Positions 42,225 through 64,000 of a DNA stretch of 64,000 nt are shown one piece after another (positions within the stretch are counted from its first letter, which is position 1; every line of letters begins with the position of its first letter). The DNA is taken from contig OY855905.1 of the NCBI GenBank assembly GCA_963693305.1, positions 31,367,937 through 31,431,936 on the forward strand. The letters are read 5' to 3'. The position numbers were made by a program, and so were the translations under genes. The notes beneath the pieces are model-generated. The model saw only the letters and a list, made by a program, of their open reading frames with translations. It had not been told where the DNA came from and did not search any database. This DNA is from Meandrina meandrites (taxonomy: Eukaryota; Cnidaria; Anthozoa; Scleractinia; Meandrinidae).

Positions 42225-42345
42225 CACCTGGGTGGAGAGAGGCACTATAGGAGTAAAGTTTCTTGCCCAAGAACACAACGCAGTGCCCCGGCCAGGACGC
42301 GCGCTCAAACCCGGACCGTTCGATCCGGTGTCCAGCGCATATATT
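42225..42345 (-). mobile_element. SINE fragment, reverse orientation
   Basis: On the minus strand GCGCTGGACACCGGATCGAA, CGGGTTTGAGCGCGCGTCC and TTCTTGGGCAAGAAACTTTA resemble the head and early body of the 37820-38092 SINE. Confidence 0.65.
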
Positions 42346-42949
42346 TGTGGTTGGTTTATTATTTGATCGTAGTCTGCTTTAAGACTCACTTTGTCGCCGT
42401 TGCTTTTAATTGTACTGTTTGATCAAACATGGCAGCCCTTTCTTCGCGTTGTAGAATAACACCGAGATCACAAAAGCAGCTGTCAGATTTTATAAACTGA
42501 AAAAGAAAATAAAGTTCGCACAGAATGTGCAATTATATATATTAAACGTCCACCGACCTGATAATTAACTGATAATTTACGAGTGTTAGCAAATTGTAAT
42601 TATAACTAGAACATTTATTTGCTATTTCAACGATCACTGATTGTTTCGCGTTATGGACAGAAAACTAGATAACAACAGTGAAAAACTCAAGGCAATTAGA
42701 GTTTGGAGACGGTTTGAATACTAGTTTGCACTCGTCCTTAGGCTCATTTCCTGTTCAGCTGTCAATCTTGACTTTGATTACGTTAATTTTGCATTTACAT
42801 AACAACTGATTGGAATTCATTGGAGCAAGAGAGCGAAAGGGTTGAAAATGAAGCCAGGAAATAAACTCAAACATGCCGACTTTTCGGCAGAGCATGCCCT
42901 ACGTCGTAAGCTCATCGAAACTGAACGAGCTGAATTGTTTTGATCGAGA

Positions 42950-54540
<11,591 letters not shown>

Positions 54541-55250
54541 TGCACCTTAAAAAATACTAAAGAACAGCAATGGCTGATAACAGATATTCAATATCTAATA
54601 TTTATACATGGAAGAGAATTTTTTAATTTTAAAAAAGTTAACCTTAAATAGATTGTTACTCAACTCTTGAAACCCAGCTTCAAGAGAACAGAAAAATATA
54701 TTTGTAAGTTATTTATTTATCAAAACCTGTAAATAGCTGCGAAGTATCATCGCAAAATATTCTTAATTGTTATTTTAATGATCGAGTTATCTTATCTCGA
54801 TCAAAAATATCGGCGTGAGCGAGGTTGAAGTCATGGCAGTGCGATCCGTACAGCGCGCACGTTTCAGTCATATCGCTGTTTTTGAGTGTTGAATCGTGGA
54901 TAGTCTAGCGTAACTTTTAAGAATCAGGGATCTCGGTTTTCCGGAGATCTTTGGTAATATTAGAAATTTTCTCAGGTCGTATTAGACTTCAACTATTTTC
55001 AACATCCACTCTTGTATTTGAATACTTTTGTAACCTACAAAACGAAATTAAGTATGTATAAAAATAACTTATCTCAATTACGTTCCTCATTTTGGTGAAA
55101 ACAGGAATTTTCTTATGCATTTTATTGTTACATTTTCAAACATTTAACAATATGTACATGTGTATGCAATATTTTCAATCTTCATCCGTCGAGTTTTAAA
55201 CTTTTGTACAGAGGATAAGATATATATAAATATATATCTGTGGTTTTATC

Positions 55251-55256
55251 AATAAA
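55251..55256 (+). terminator. Poly(A) signal of the PKG gene
   Basis: AATAAA about 710 bases past the stop codon, after a long AT-rich 3' UTR. It is the first canonical hexamer I noticed downstream. Confidence 0.5.
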
Positions 55257-55424
55257 AACCAAGAGCATTTTAAAATTCCGTTAGTTTGGTTCCTTACTCA
55301 CTTAATAAATAAACGGCACGCAATGCATGCAGAAGCGATGACGTTTCACAAGGGGTCTTTAAGAATTTTCAGGAAATTTGACAGAAAATTTCAAGAAAGT
55401 TAATAAAAATAGCTGACAACTTCT

Positions 55425-55990
55425 GTGTTGAATGATTGTTCGACAAAAGTTGCGTTATGTTGCAGGGAGATATCTGATACTGACGACATATGATACAAGG
55501 TCAAACGCTGTCTTGAAATTGTTGAGCCCTTTTGTTTTTAAAAAAAGAATAAAGATTTCTGTTTACTAAATCTTATAAAACACATCAAATATAATTATTC
55601 TCTTTCACTTATACTTAGAATTAGTCCCTTCTAACTGCCCGGGAGTATTTTGCTTTAAGTTCTACGCAGTGCTTTCTTGTTGAGTTAAACTTGATTTCTT
55701 TTCTACTGTGTTGAATGACTGTTTGACAAAAGCTGTGTTATCTTGTAGCGCGACATCCGATACTGACGACATAAGATACAAGGTCAAACGCTGTCTTGAA
55801 AATGTTTAGCCTTTTTCTTTTAAAAAATGTAAAGATTTCTGTTTACCAAATCTAATAAAACACATCAAATATAATTTGTGTCTTTCGTTTATACATAGAA
55901 TCGGTCCTTTCTAACTGCCCGGGAGTATTTTGCTTTGAGTTCTACGCCGTGATTTCTTGTTGAGTTTTACTTGAATTCTTTTCTACTGAC
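55425..55990. repeat. Tandem duplication, period 283 bp
   Basis: 55425-55707 and 55708-55990 are direct copies with scattered substitutions: both contain GTGTTGAATGA, GATACTGACGACATA, ACAAGGTCAAACGCTGTCTTG, CTAACTGCCCGGGAGTATTT and TTCTTTTCTACTG. Confidence 0.9.
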
Positions 55991-56731
55991 GTTTATCCCT
56001 GAAGTTAGTTCCAAATTCTATTCGGTTCTAGAAAGATCGGTCGATTGCAGCAGACAACAGATCCCGTCCACTCGCACGACGAATACAACAAGAACACAAA
56101 CCATGCACCTAGTTCCCAATGCTCTTCGGTTCAATTCAGGGAGTAATCGTAACACCGTAACACCAAAAATTCCATAAATTCCATCGCTTTTCCACTTTAC
56201 AGCATTAACCGATGACGTCATAAAATGACGTCATCGCTTAAAAAAAAATGAAAACTTGAATACACTCCGCGACCTTTTGTCATCAGGTCGTTCTTTCCAT
56301 TGGCTGTGTACGTATAATGGCACTGTTTGCAGCTTATTCTTTACGAAATGATCATGTCAGATATTAATACCTTGTTCCATGTTAAGATCACAATCCATCA
56401 ATTTTAATTTTAATTAAGTCACGACCCTTATTTTTTTGGCTTGAGTCTTAATTTTGTAATTTTTATTTCTCTGCGCGCGCTAGGGCTTGAAGAATTGGCG
56501 AGAGGCATTATTCACTCCAGTGACAGCGCCTCTCCGTCGTTACTGCTCCTAGAAAGTGGTGTGGCTGAGGCCTTTTTTGTTCCTATATTTTGTCAGTGTT
56601 AGTCAAATGCACGTTTTCAGATTTTGGGCCGAGTGGACCAGGTCACGACTCACACTGTATGCTCCAACGGACGCGTGACTGCGAAACACGTGCGGTTGGC
56701 TATAAATGTGCTGCTAGGAACCTTATTACGT

Positions 56732-56902
56732 TTCTCTATTTTCCAATTGCCCATAATACACTTCGTTTGCCCCCCAAATTTTGCATAAACTATTGTTTTC
56801 AAATTCTCTTGGGAGGACTGCCTATTCCCAAAACAATAGTTTATGCAAAATATGGGGGGGGGGGCAAACAGAGTGCATTATGGGCAATTGGAAAATAGAG
56901 AA
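56732..56902. mobile_element. Palindromic MITE with TCCAATTGCCCATAATACAC ends
   Basis: Arms of about 75 bp: the left TTCTCTATTTTCCAATTGCC...TTTTGCATAAACTATTGTTT is mirrored on the right with few differences around a 40-bp centre. Confidence 0.85.
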
Positions 56903-57613
56903 TGATAAAGGCGTTACAGGGATCCACCTTGCAGTCAACCCAGATCCCATTCATACAAGAACACGAATATGGGAAAAAGTGTTGTTTAAATAAAATGCAT
57001 AAATCAAGCCGCAACCAATCGGGTTTGGAACAAAAGGCTCAAGTGATTTAAGGGAGGAAGTGTTATAAACTGATGTAGATTAATAGATACCAGAACACGT
57101 TGTGTACGTTCCAAATGGTTTTCTTGTATTTTGCATAGAAAATTGAGCTGTTATTGTCCGACTGTAACTGATGACTATAGTCTGTGGGTTTAGGGGTACG
57201 TTACACATCTCCGAATCCCCAACCTCTCCTCTTGTCCCGGCCTACACAAGAGTTTTCCTGTGAGTTCGAGGATGTAGCTGTGTTGGCAATGGACGTGTCT
57301 CAGAACATGAATACTCCAGATTTCCGTTTGCGTAAAAATGCTACGAGCTTCAACTGTACTACGAACGTATGCAATAATAAGTGGTACTCGAGCATTAAAA
57401 AAAAAATTTCTTAACTACTGCAATAATTGAAGTTTTTTGCTTCTCTCGGGGTGTCTTTTTGCTTAACTTCCATTTTACAAAGTTCTTTCACTTTTAGTTG
57501 TGGTTTCCTTCACGTTGCATCTTATTTCGTGAGTGACAAATGAGATTACGATAAGCAACCTACGTCAAAAGATGAAAGTACTTGCCCTATGACTTACTTC
57601 CGGTAGAGCTTTT

Positions 57614-57622
57614 CTATATAAG
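57614..57622 (+). promoter_or_regulatory. TATA box of the vWA gene
   Basis: CTATATAAG, 108 bases upstream of the start codon, leaving room for a short 5' UTR. One of the few clear TATA boxes in the window. Confidence 0.65.
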
Positions 57623-57729
57623 TAAGAAAACTGAGAGACACAGCAATACCGATTAAACAAGCTAAGAAGGTTTACTGAATCACCAAGCCTACGTAGCTCT
57701 TCAAGGTTTGCTCAAAACCCAGTGTCAAT

Positions 57730-59078
57730 ATGCCGAGCCGACTGCTCTTTGTAGCTCTTCTGTTCGGACTTGTTTTACAACATTCTGAAGGTTGGATGTG
57801 GAAAGCAAAGCTAAACAAACCAACTTACAATGGTAAGGGAACTTTTATTGTTCCTTTTTTTATATATAAATCTTTTTTCAGTTTTGAGTCAGTGAATTAC
57901 GGCTGTTTTCCTATGCAGAATTCTCTCTGGCCAATCATCTGAGGTAGTTTCTCTAAAAAAATGTAATTTATTTAACCACGTTACACAGAAGAGCTCAAGA
58001 GCTCTATTTACTATAAAGTTGTTATTTCTTGAATACGAGAGAAATTGAAAATTTACCTTCATAAATAACAACGGCGATCATTGACAAAGTTAAGCCTAAA
58101 TATTTTAGGTTTTTCTATTAATATTGTTCAGTTATGAATCCAGTGAATATGACAAGAATTCTAAGGTGTCAGGTTTACACTGCGTGTTTGTTTTAATTAG
58201 GAAACTATGATGTGACTGGAGAAAGAGAAGAAAAAGATGAAAAAGATGAGCACTTGCACTCTTAAAAATGCGAAATGACAATTTTAAGTGAAAAAAAAAA
58301 AAAAACTTTCGACGTTGTCGCCTCCACGGCGGCTTATTACTTCCTGAAATGCTGTCATTTTTAATTCATTTGACGTTTTGATTAATTTATTGCAGTTAAG
58401 AAAGTTTCTTCTAAAGTTGAGACTGCAAACAACATAGCTAAACATTTTCTTCGCCGGCCGGATGGAATCTACGGCCCTGCAAGCTCATCCAACGTAGATG
58501 TTTTCCATGTGGCGTACATCATCGATGATTCTGGTTCAATAGGCAACTACAGTTTTCAACGGGGTTTACGAGCCTTACGAATGATGATTGACAGGGCCGA
58601 CAGAACGGATTACGCGGCTGTCAAATTTTCCACCAACGCGAATCTCTTATTCCACTTTGTGTCAGGATGCCAAGCCAGACTCAACTTGATGAGCGTGCCA
58701 TATACCGCGGGCGCGACTAACACTCAAGCAGCCTTGCGATTGGCCAGGACGCAACTATTCCAAAATCCCAATTCGGGGATCAACTCAAGGGGTGGCCGCG
58801 CGGCACTGGTGATGACCGATGGAAAATCGAACATCAACAAGAGCCAGACCATACCGCAGGCCAACTTGCTAAAGGCCGCGGGCGTAGAAGTGTTCGTTCT
58901 TGCCGTTGGAAGTTATGGTCCCGCGGGCATTCAAGAGATGAGGGGCATATGTAGCGTTCCTTATCAAGAGCATTTGTTCCGTGTGGAAGACTTAAGGTCT
59001 CTTGTGGACGTTGTGAAACTTATTCCCAAAAATAACAAACTGCTCCAGTGTAAACACGTTCCACTTGATCGTTCTTAA
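57730..59078 (+). CDS. Secreted von Willebrand factor A-domain protein
   Basis: Two exons, 57730-57832 and 58396-59078, join in phase 1 to give 261 residues. Residues 1-21 are a signal peptide (MPSRLLFVALLFGLVLQHSEG). After a short basic linker a single vWA domain fills the rest. MIDAS metal-site residues are visible: DDSGSIG at 78-84 (Asp78, Ser80, Ser82), the Thr of GATNTQAAL, and the Asp of VMTDGKS. There is no membrane helix or second domain, so an extracellular adhesion or matrix role is inferred; single-vWA secreted proteins are common in cnidarian extracellular matrices. The gene has a TATA box, so it may be tightly regulated. A possible alternative exon after the acceptor ending near 58200 would add an acidic stretch and a stop. 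Confidence 0.85.
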
Positions 59079-59103
59079 CTGAATCTGTTTTCATTGAGAC
59101 AAC

Positions 59104-60185
59104 GCAGGCAGCGTGGCCGAGTAGTGAGTTCGCCGTACTCCCGGGGCCGGTCTTATAATTTGGAGTATTCGAATTTTAAGGTGATTCCTTAGCATTTCTT
59201 TGCGCAGTCTTAAGGCCATGCTATACGAGCATTTTTTTCTGCAACTTGCAACGCAATTAACTTTGCATTGTAGGTTGCCAAAAAAAAAATTCCCCATTAG
59301 CACCCCATTTTTCCACTTTTCGCAACTTTGCGGGGCATGTTGCAATGCAATGTTGTTTAAATGAGCCAATCAGAGAGCGTCTTTTGCTCGTAGGAGATGT
59401 CAAAATGGCGCAGAAAAGTTTGTTCTAAACAATGAAAATGCAACAAGAGATAGTGAAATACAGCTAAAAGAAAAGAAATTAAACGACAAAGAAAAAAGTG
59501 AACTCCTCAAAGATTATGCTCATCCTGTGGAACCCTTACGACAAATAACCCAAAAAGCCCTGCAGAAAACCAAAGCGACCAAAGAACTTGCCGAGAAACA
59601 TGGTCTGACCTGCGAAGGTCTCAAGCGACGGCTGTACTCATTGAGGACATCAATGGCAAGGGAAATCAGGAAGAAGCAAGTACAAGAGGGATACCTCTCA
59701 AACTGGAAATTTTTCGAGCACATGCAGTTTCTTGAAGAGGAAATAATTAACAGTTTATGGTCACAGAAAACTCCTTGGAGCGACGAGGAAACCAACACAT
59801 TACTACGGTAATGGCTACCGCTGAAATTTATAATATTCAGCAGGCGCGTTGCAAGTTGCGAACAAAAATCGCGAGCGTGACACCCCCTCTGCAACTTGCA
59901 ATGTTTTATTGTTGCGTTGAAATTTGCAGGAAAAAATTGCTTCGTGTAGCATGGCCTTAAAATTTTACGCGGAATTAGCGCCCGCACATTCTACAAGAGG
60001 TAAGAAGTACCACCCCCACACCACCACCACCCTCCCTCCCGAAGTTCTGAGTTTAGTTGAACTTCTCAGCCACGCTGCTGCATTGTGATAAGCCCAGGCC
60101 CCCCCCCCCCCCCCCCCCCCCCCCCTGGATGAGCCAACTGGACTGACATACTTCTATCAGCTGGGATTTTATTAAGTTCAAATAT
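59104..60185 (+). mobile_element. tRNA-derived SINE interrupted by another element
   Basis: The 5' part GGCAGCGTGGCCGAGTAGTG resembles a Leu/Ser-type tRNA head. The 3' part at about 60050-60175 (GTTGAACTTCTCAGCCACGC, GAGCCAACTGGAC, AGCTGGGATTTTATTAAG) looks like a coral SINE tail with a 27-C run inserted. Between them sits the 59210-59960 element. Confidence 0.5.
59210..59960 (+). mobile_element. TIR element with MADF-like ORF remnant (PIF/Harbinger-like)
   Basis: Bounded by TTAAGGCCATGCTA and TAGCATGGCCTTAA; the inverted similarity continues (GAGCAATTTTTTC, TTGCAACGCAA). TTAA at both ends may be the target duplication. Inside, 59491-59811 reads without stops and encodes ELAEKHGLTCEGLKRRLYSL, then SMAREIRKK and SNWKFFEHMQFL. 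That pattern is typical of MADF/Myb-SANT-like DNA-binding domains found next to Harbinger transposases. No transposase is present, so it is non-autonomous. Confidence 0.75.
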
Positions 60186-61225
60186 ATTCATTGCCTTTTT
60201 GCTTTATTTTTCCATTTTTAGTTTTTTAACTTTATGTTAAGCGAACTATTAATTTTTCCCATTCCCGCTTTGTGTCTTCTATTCGGTTTTAATTTTTCAT
60301 TGTTCAGTTTAGCTCTTCTAAAACCTTGACCTACAATAAGCAATTTGCGGCTTCCCCTGATGTTGCCAGGAGCGCACATATGTACACTGCATTGACCCAT
60401 AAATAAAAAAAAAACACCTAATTTGTATTAAGTGGTGTCTCCAGCTGCATGTGTAAAGTAAAGGAAATTAGAAATGAAATGATCACGAAATTTCTTCTAT
60501 TACATGGCTTGAAAGGATTATTTAAATTTGCAATAAACGATGACTCGTCTCAATGTTCAATCTTCAAGATGTAGTAGGATCAGGGTAATATTAATTAGCT
60601 AGGCTACAACCGCGAATAAATGGCGAAAAATAAATATTTTGACATCTGATCATGAACACATTTTGGTCGATTGCTTCAAGCACTATGTGGGTTAAGTAAA
60701 AGCCGGAAGCTGTGAGTCGCACTGTGAACGAATGGATCAATTTCCTGTCTTGCAAGAAACGATTGGATAAAGTTAAAACAAAGAGTTTATATAACAAAAA
60801 CATCATGCACGTTCTAAGTGTTTTGTTTAAGTGCTTTTAAAATCATTTTCGAGCATTTGTAAAATTTTGTATTATTGTGCTCAATAAATTAGTGTTGAGG
60901 AAAATTCTGCATAAGAAAACATCAGTTATTCCTCGCGTAACATGATTGGCTGATGCCATGATTGCGTGCAGTTAACGCTAGTATTTAAAATTCCATATTG
61001 ACTTAGCTACTTTTGGGCGGTACTGAATAAAAGAGCGGTAACAAGATATATATAATTGCCTCCGCTTTGTGAGCATTTTGTTTAATTGCTGTTTTCCGTT
61101 TCAACTATGTACGAAAAATTTCCATTTATGAGAATCACCTGCAAGTACTGATTTGAATTCACAGTATTTCGATTTATTTAAAAACGCCAAAAGAGCTGAG
61201 GATTCACTCACTTTCATACACAGCA

Positions 61226-62152
61226 ATGAACAGAACATTGAAGATGTGTTCATGGCCTAATCTACTTCGCTATTCGTACTTACGAGAATTCTCGAAAAAT
61301 ATCTTTGTTGTAATTTGCTTTGTTGATGTTGTTATTTTTTTGTCTGCTTCACTCGGTAATGCCCTCATCTTGATCGCATTACGCCAGAGTCAGTCCATAC
61401 ATCCTCCGTCGAAGGCTCTCTTCAGCAGTCTGGCCCTATCAGATCTCGTTGTCGGACTAATTGTTGCACCGTTGCATTTTTGTTTAACTCTGGGCATAGT
61501 CCAAGAAGATCCTTTACTGTACTGTACATTTTTTGCACCGACTACTGTAGCAGGTTATATCATGGCGTCAGTTTCGACTCTTACTGCTGTCACCATTGCC
61601 CTGGATAGATACCTCGCTTACCGCCTCAGAATGCGATACCGCCAGTTGGTTACAGTGAAACGGGTTGTTTTGCTCCTCGCCTTGGTGTGGACTTTAGGGA
61701 TCTTTTTCGCTGTGTTATGGACTATCAACAGGAACGTCAGTCATATGGTGGGAGCTTTTGCTACATTTCTTTGCACAACAACAACATTCTATTGCTATCT
61801 GAAGATATTCTTTGGCCTGCGCCACCAAACAGCTCAGATTCAAGAACACAACCAATTTGGAGCTCGAGTCAACCAACGGTACTTATTCAATATCCCTGTC
61901 TATAAAAAGTCAGTCAAAAACATGTTTCTAATTTACTGTATTATTTTGATCTGCTATGTTCCATATTTCTTGGCGCTGATGTTGCTTTTCTCGTTAGGAC
62001 TCAGTAGTATTACATTTCTGGTTTTAAGTTTGTCATATATTATTATATTACTTAACTCATCGCTGAATCCCTTTGTGTACTGTTGGAGAATACCAGAGAT
62101 CCGGGGACAAGTGCTAAGGATTCTGAAAGACATTTACTTGTGCTTAACGTAA
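61226..62152 (+). CDS. Rhodopsin-family G protein-coupled receptor, orphan
   Basis: Single-exon gene, 308 residues, seven predicted helices. Class A landmarks: GN in helix 1 (44-45), LALSD in helix 2 (Asp73), Cys100 before helix 3, DRY at 127-129, and NPFVY in helix 7 followed by a short basic tail. The second extracellular loop is very short (about TINRNVSHM) and has no Cys, so the usual helix 3 to loop disulfide cannot form as in most class A receptors; melanocortin-type and many cnidarian receptors share this. Best described as an orphan of the adenosine/melanocortin/amine-like cnidarian expansion; ligand unknown. The first Met is used, but Met7 is an alternative. A plasma membrane location is expected. 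Confidence 0.9.
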   Translation: MNRTLKMCSWPNLLRYSYLREFSKNIFVVICFVDVVIFLSASLGNALILIALRQSQSIHPPSKALFSSLALSDLVVGLIVAPLHFCLTLGIVQEDPLLYCTFFAPTTVAGYIMASVSTLTAVTIALDRYLAYRLRMRYRQLVTVKRVVLLLALVWTLGIFFAVLWTINRNVSHMVGAFATFLCTTTTFYCYLKIFFGLRHQTAQIQEHNQFGARVNQRYLFNIPVYKKSVKNMFLIYCIILICYVPYFLALMLLFSLGLSSITFLVLSLSYIIILLNSSLNPFVYCWRIPEIRGQVLRILKDIYLCLT

Positions 62153-62571
62153 TCATAAGTTAAGGCAGCGCAGAGGCTAACACGCAGTAAAACTGCATGA
62201 AAGTACTGAGTTGCACGTAGTCTCCAGCCTGTAACTATAACACATCCGATGGCCAATTTTGAGATTCGTGTGATCATCTTGTCTTCATTCATCAGCGCCT
62301 TCACTCTACTTTGAGACAATGGGTTTTCCTCAAACCTCATGGGCAAACGGACATGAATTTGCAGGGATAGGTCAAGGCTTAAAAGCCTTCTCAGCCTCCT
62401 TGGAAATTGGACGACTGGAAAAACACAAAAGCTCAGGCATCATTTCATCATCATTCTAACAATGTCGCTTTTATCCTTTATTCCGCTGACAGTAGATATT
62501 AATTTAAGTCATTTGACCATCTTTGATCTTCAGTCAATTAGTTGACTTCGTTTGGCCGTTCGAGGTTAATC

Positions 62572-62928
62572 TCAAAGTGTGAAAATTGGGGGTTTACTCA
62601 GGGATATCACCTGATATTCCCCAGTTTTGGCTACATCGCGAGGCGTTTTAGAGTAATCATCGCGGACGCAAAGAAGTTTTGATGGATGATAATAACGGCC
62701 AATAAGACCAAAGTGGCGTTTGTGATGTTGGTAACAAAAAAATACACCATCACATAGGTGTGCAATGCGTACATGCGTAGCTTGGAAATAGTCTTGAAGA
62801 GTTCTGGTTATTATTTTTGACGCTGTAAAAAAAAACTTGTACAAAAACACCAATACGAGAAATGAAAAAATAAACGAAAGGAACGAAAACTTTGCAACCT
62901 GGCTTGGGGTCAACATTTCGTGGTACAT
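62572..62928 (-). CDS. Unrecognised 118-codon ORF with one hydrophobic segment
   Basis: I do not recognise this protein. It begins MYHEMLTPSQVAKF, has a hydrophobic stretch (FLSFIFSFLVLVFLYKFFF), then a basic, His/Cys-containing part and ends GEYQVISLSKPPIFTL. No splice-site context or family supports it as a gene. It could be a fragment of a repeat or a chance frame. Confidence 0.2.
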   Translation of the reverse strand: MYHEMLTPSQVAKFSFLSFIFSFLVLVFLYKFFFTASKIITRTLQDYFQATHVRIAHLCDGVFFCYQHHKRHFGLIGRYYHPSKLLCVRDDYSKTPRDVAKTGEYQVISLSKPPIFTL

Positions 62929-63666
62929 TCTTCCTGCTTGGACATTTTTACCGATAAAGACGATTTAATATGGTGAAATACGCAGGGTGGGACATATTGA
63001 TGCGTCACCCAGCAATGGATGGAATTAAAACAACCATAAAAAATCAGGTTAATAGTTTGCTCTTGTCAATTTTGCCCGGGTGGGGAAGAGGGGGTACTTG
63101 ACCCATGTTTGGATATAGGGGTACCGCTGGGGGTTTGAATTCTTGGCCCAATTTAGAACAAAATAGAAACGCCTTCTATTGTAAGACGCTATTTGGGACA
63201 CATGACAAAACTGTCTTGTTCTGTTAGTTAAATAGTAGTGCGTAAGTGATATACTGTTGACTGATGATGACCTGCTAAATCAATGCAGACACGCGTTTCT
63301 AATTTCGGATTGCTAAATACTCTACGAGACCCTTGCAGCCATGCCCCATGTCTATACGGGACCATTCCAGATCCTTGATAGGAAAGGTTCGCTTGAAATT
63401 TATACCCTGTTCAGGACCATTAACCATACCCATACCCATTAACCATAACCATACCCTGTCTGTCGTTTGCGTAGCAAACGTTCCCATGCAAGCGAAGTGC
63501 TATGTGTCGCGCACGCGCACCTCAATTTTCGTGCGACCAGAATCTTCGCTCGCGCGTGAAACAGGACTTCGCTCGCGCGGGAATGTTTTATTATGTATTT
63601 AGTATTTTATGTCACTGGCACTGCTCCTTATTTAAAATTTAATTGTTCCCAACTAGTTTCTTTAAA

Positions 63667-63850
63667 TTTTATCCTAATGCAACAAATTTGGTTGTAAAAC
63701 AGAAGCGCGTGGTGTGAGTTCCAGGTATTGGGAATTCTCACTTCCTGACAATCCCAAATTTTATCCTAATGCAACAAATTTGGTTGTAAAACAGAAGAGT
63801 GTGGTGTGGTTCCAAGTATTGGGAATTCTCACTTCCTGACAATCCCACTT
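63667..63850. repeat. 93-bp tandem duplication
   Basis: AATTTTATCCTAATGCAACA...GGGAATTCTCACTTCCTGAC occurs twice in direct orientation, the second starting 93 bases after the first, differing by a few bases near the GCGCGTGG/GAGTGTGG segment. Confidence 0.9.
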
Positions 63851-64000
63851 CCTGTCGTACCCAGGCCATTACCCTATCCAAATATATATTTACTGAAAAA
63901 CTGACAAAAGATAAGTTTTGCTGCTTTTCAAATGATATCTCTATACTCAGCTCTCTCTCATCAGAGTGAAATGGCATAAAAATTTAAATTACATGATATG

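Larger units (their letters stand above)
40397..42949. other. Spacer between HIF1AN and the cGMP kinase gene
   Basis: Contains the HIF1AN 3' UTR, a TTAA-type MITE (40689-40898), a reverse SINE fragment (42225-42345) and the kinase gene promoter. No reading frame here looks coding. Confidence 0.6.
54541..57729. other. PKG 3' region and spacer to the vWA gene
   Basis: Includes the PKG 3' UTR with AATAAA at 55251-55256, the 283-bp tandem duplication (55425-55990), a palindromic MITE (56732-56902) and the vWA promoter. No coding sequence supported. Confidence 0.6.
59079..61225. other. Spacer between vWA and GPCR genes
   Basis: Dominated by the nested SINE/TIR element (59104-60185). The remaining 1 kb (60186-61225) is AT-rich and holds no coding sequence or clear promoter element beyond being directly upstream of the GPCR. 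Confidence 0.55.
62153..64000. other. Right-end region, no firm gene
   Basis: Contains an unassigned minus-strand 118-codon frame (62572-62928), a CCATTAACCATACC-type minisatellite (about 63415-63455), the palindrome CGTTTGCGTAGCAAACG (63465-63481) and a 93-bp tandem duplication (63667-63850). Confidence 0.5.

Overview
The window is animal genomic DNA: AT-rich, intron-rich, with GT-AG splice sites, metazoan signalling genes and a dense load of short palindromic elements and tRNA-derived SINEs. The mix of conserved animal genes, a cnidarian-style rhodopsin-family receptor and the repeat types suggests an anthozoan, most likely a stony coral. That assignment is inference; no single feature proves the species.

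Layout, left to right. (1) 1086-5244, minus: the 5' part of a MAP2K5 (MEK5) gene, PB1 domain and start of the kinase domain, running off the left edge. (2) 6454-10207, plus: a complete three-exon TSPO gene whose first intron holds a 2.1 kb terminal-inverted-repeat element. (3) 11508-21813, minus: a secreted-then-anchored, Thr-rich, 60-bp-repeat membrane protein (gene B). (4) 23816-32981, minus: a paralogue of gene B (gene A) with signal peptide, Kunitz domain, about 55 acidic/lysine-rich 14-residue repeats, one membrane segment and a TGN38-like tail. (5) 33317-40396, plus: complete HIF1AN (factor inhibiting HIF), divergent from gene A with only 335 bp between the two start codons. (6) 42950-54540, plus: a complete 19-exon cGMP-dependent protein kinase. 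(7) 57730-59078, plus: a small secreted von Willebrand A-domain protein. (8) 61226-62152, plus: an intronless rhodopsin-family GPCR.

The genes do not form an operon-like pathway; they are ordinary neighbours. The unusual part is the pair of tandem TGN38/KCT2-type membrane proteins (genes A and B). They share the membrane exon layout and a Tyr-based cytoplasmic tail ending in YVY, but carry unrelated repetitive ectodomains, one with a Kunitz inhibitor domain. HIF1AN (oxygen sensing), MAP2K5, the cGMP kinase and TSPO are conserved single genes with all diagnostic residues visible in the parts present.

Most of the remainder is introns and intergenic DNA filled with mobile-element debris: tRNA-derived SINEs, at least eight palindromic MITE families with several copies each in the window, a MADF-domain-bearing DNA transposon remnant, homopolymer G/C tracts and microsatellites. 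Exon coordinates were read by hand from splice sites and reading-frame phase and need transcript support; one or more exons of gene B remain unresolved.
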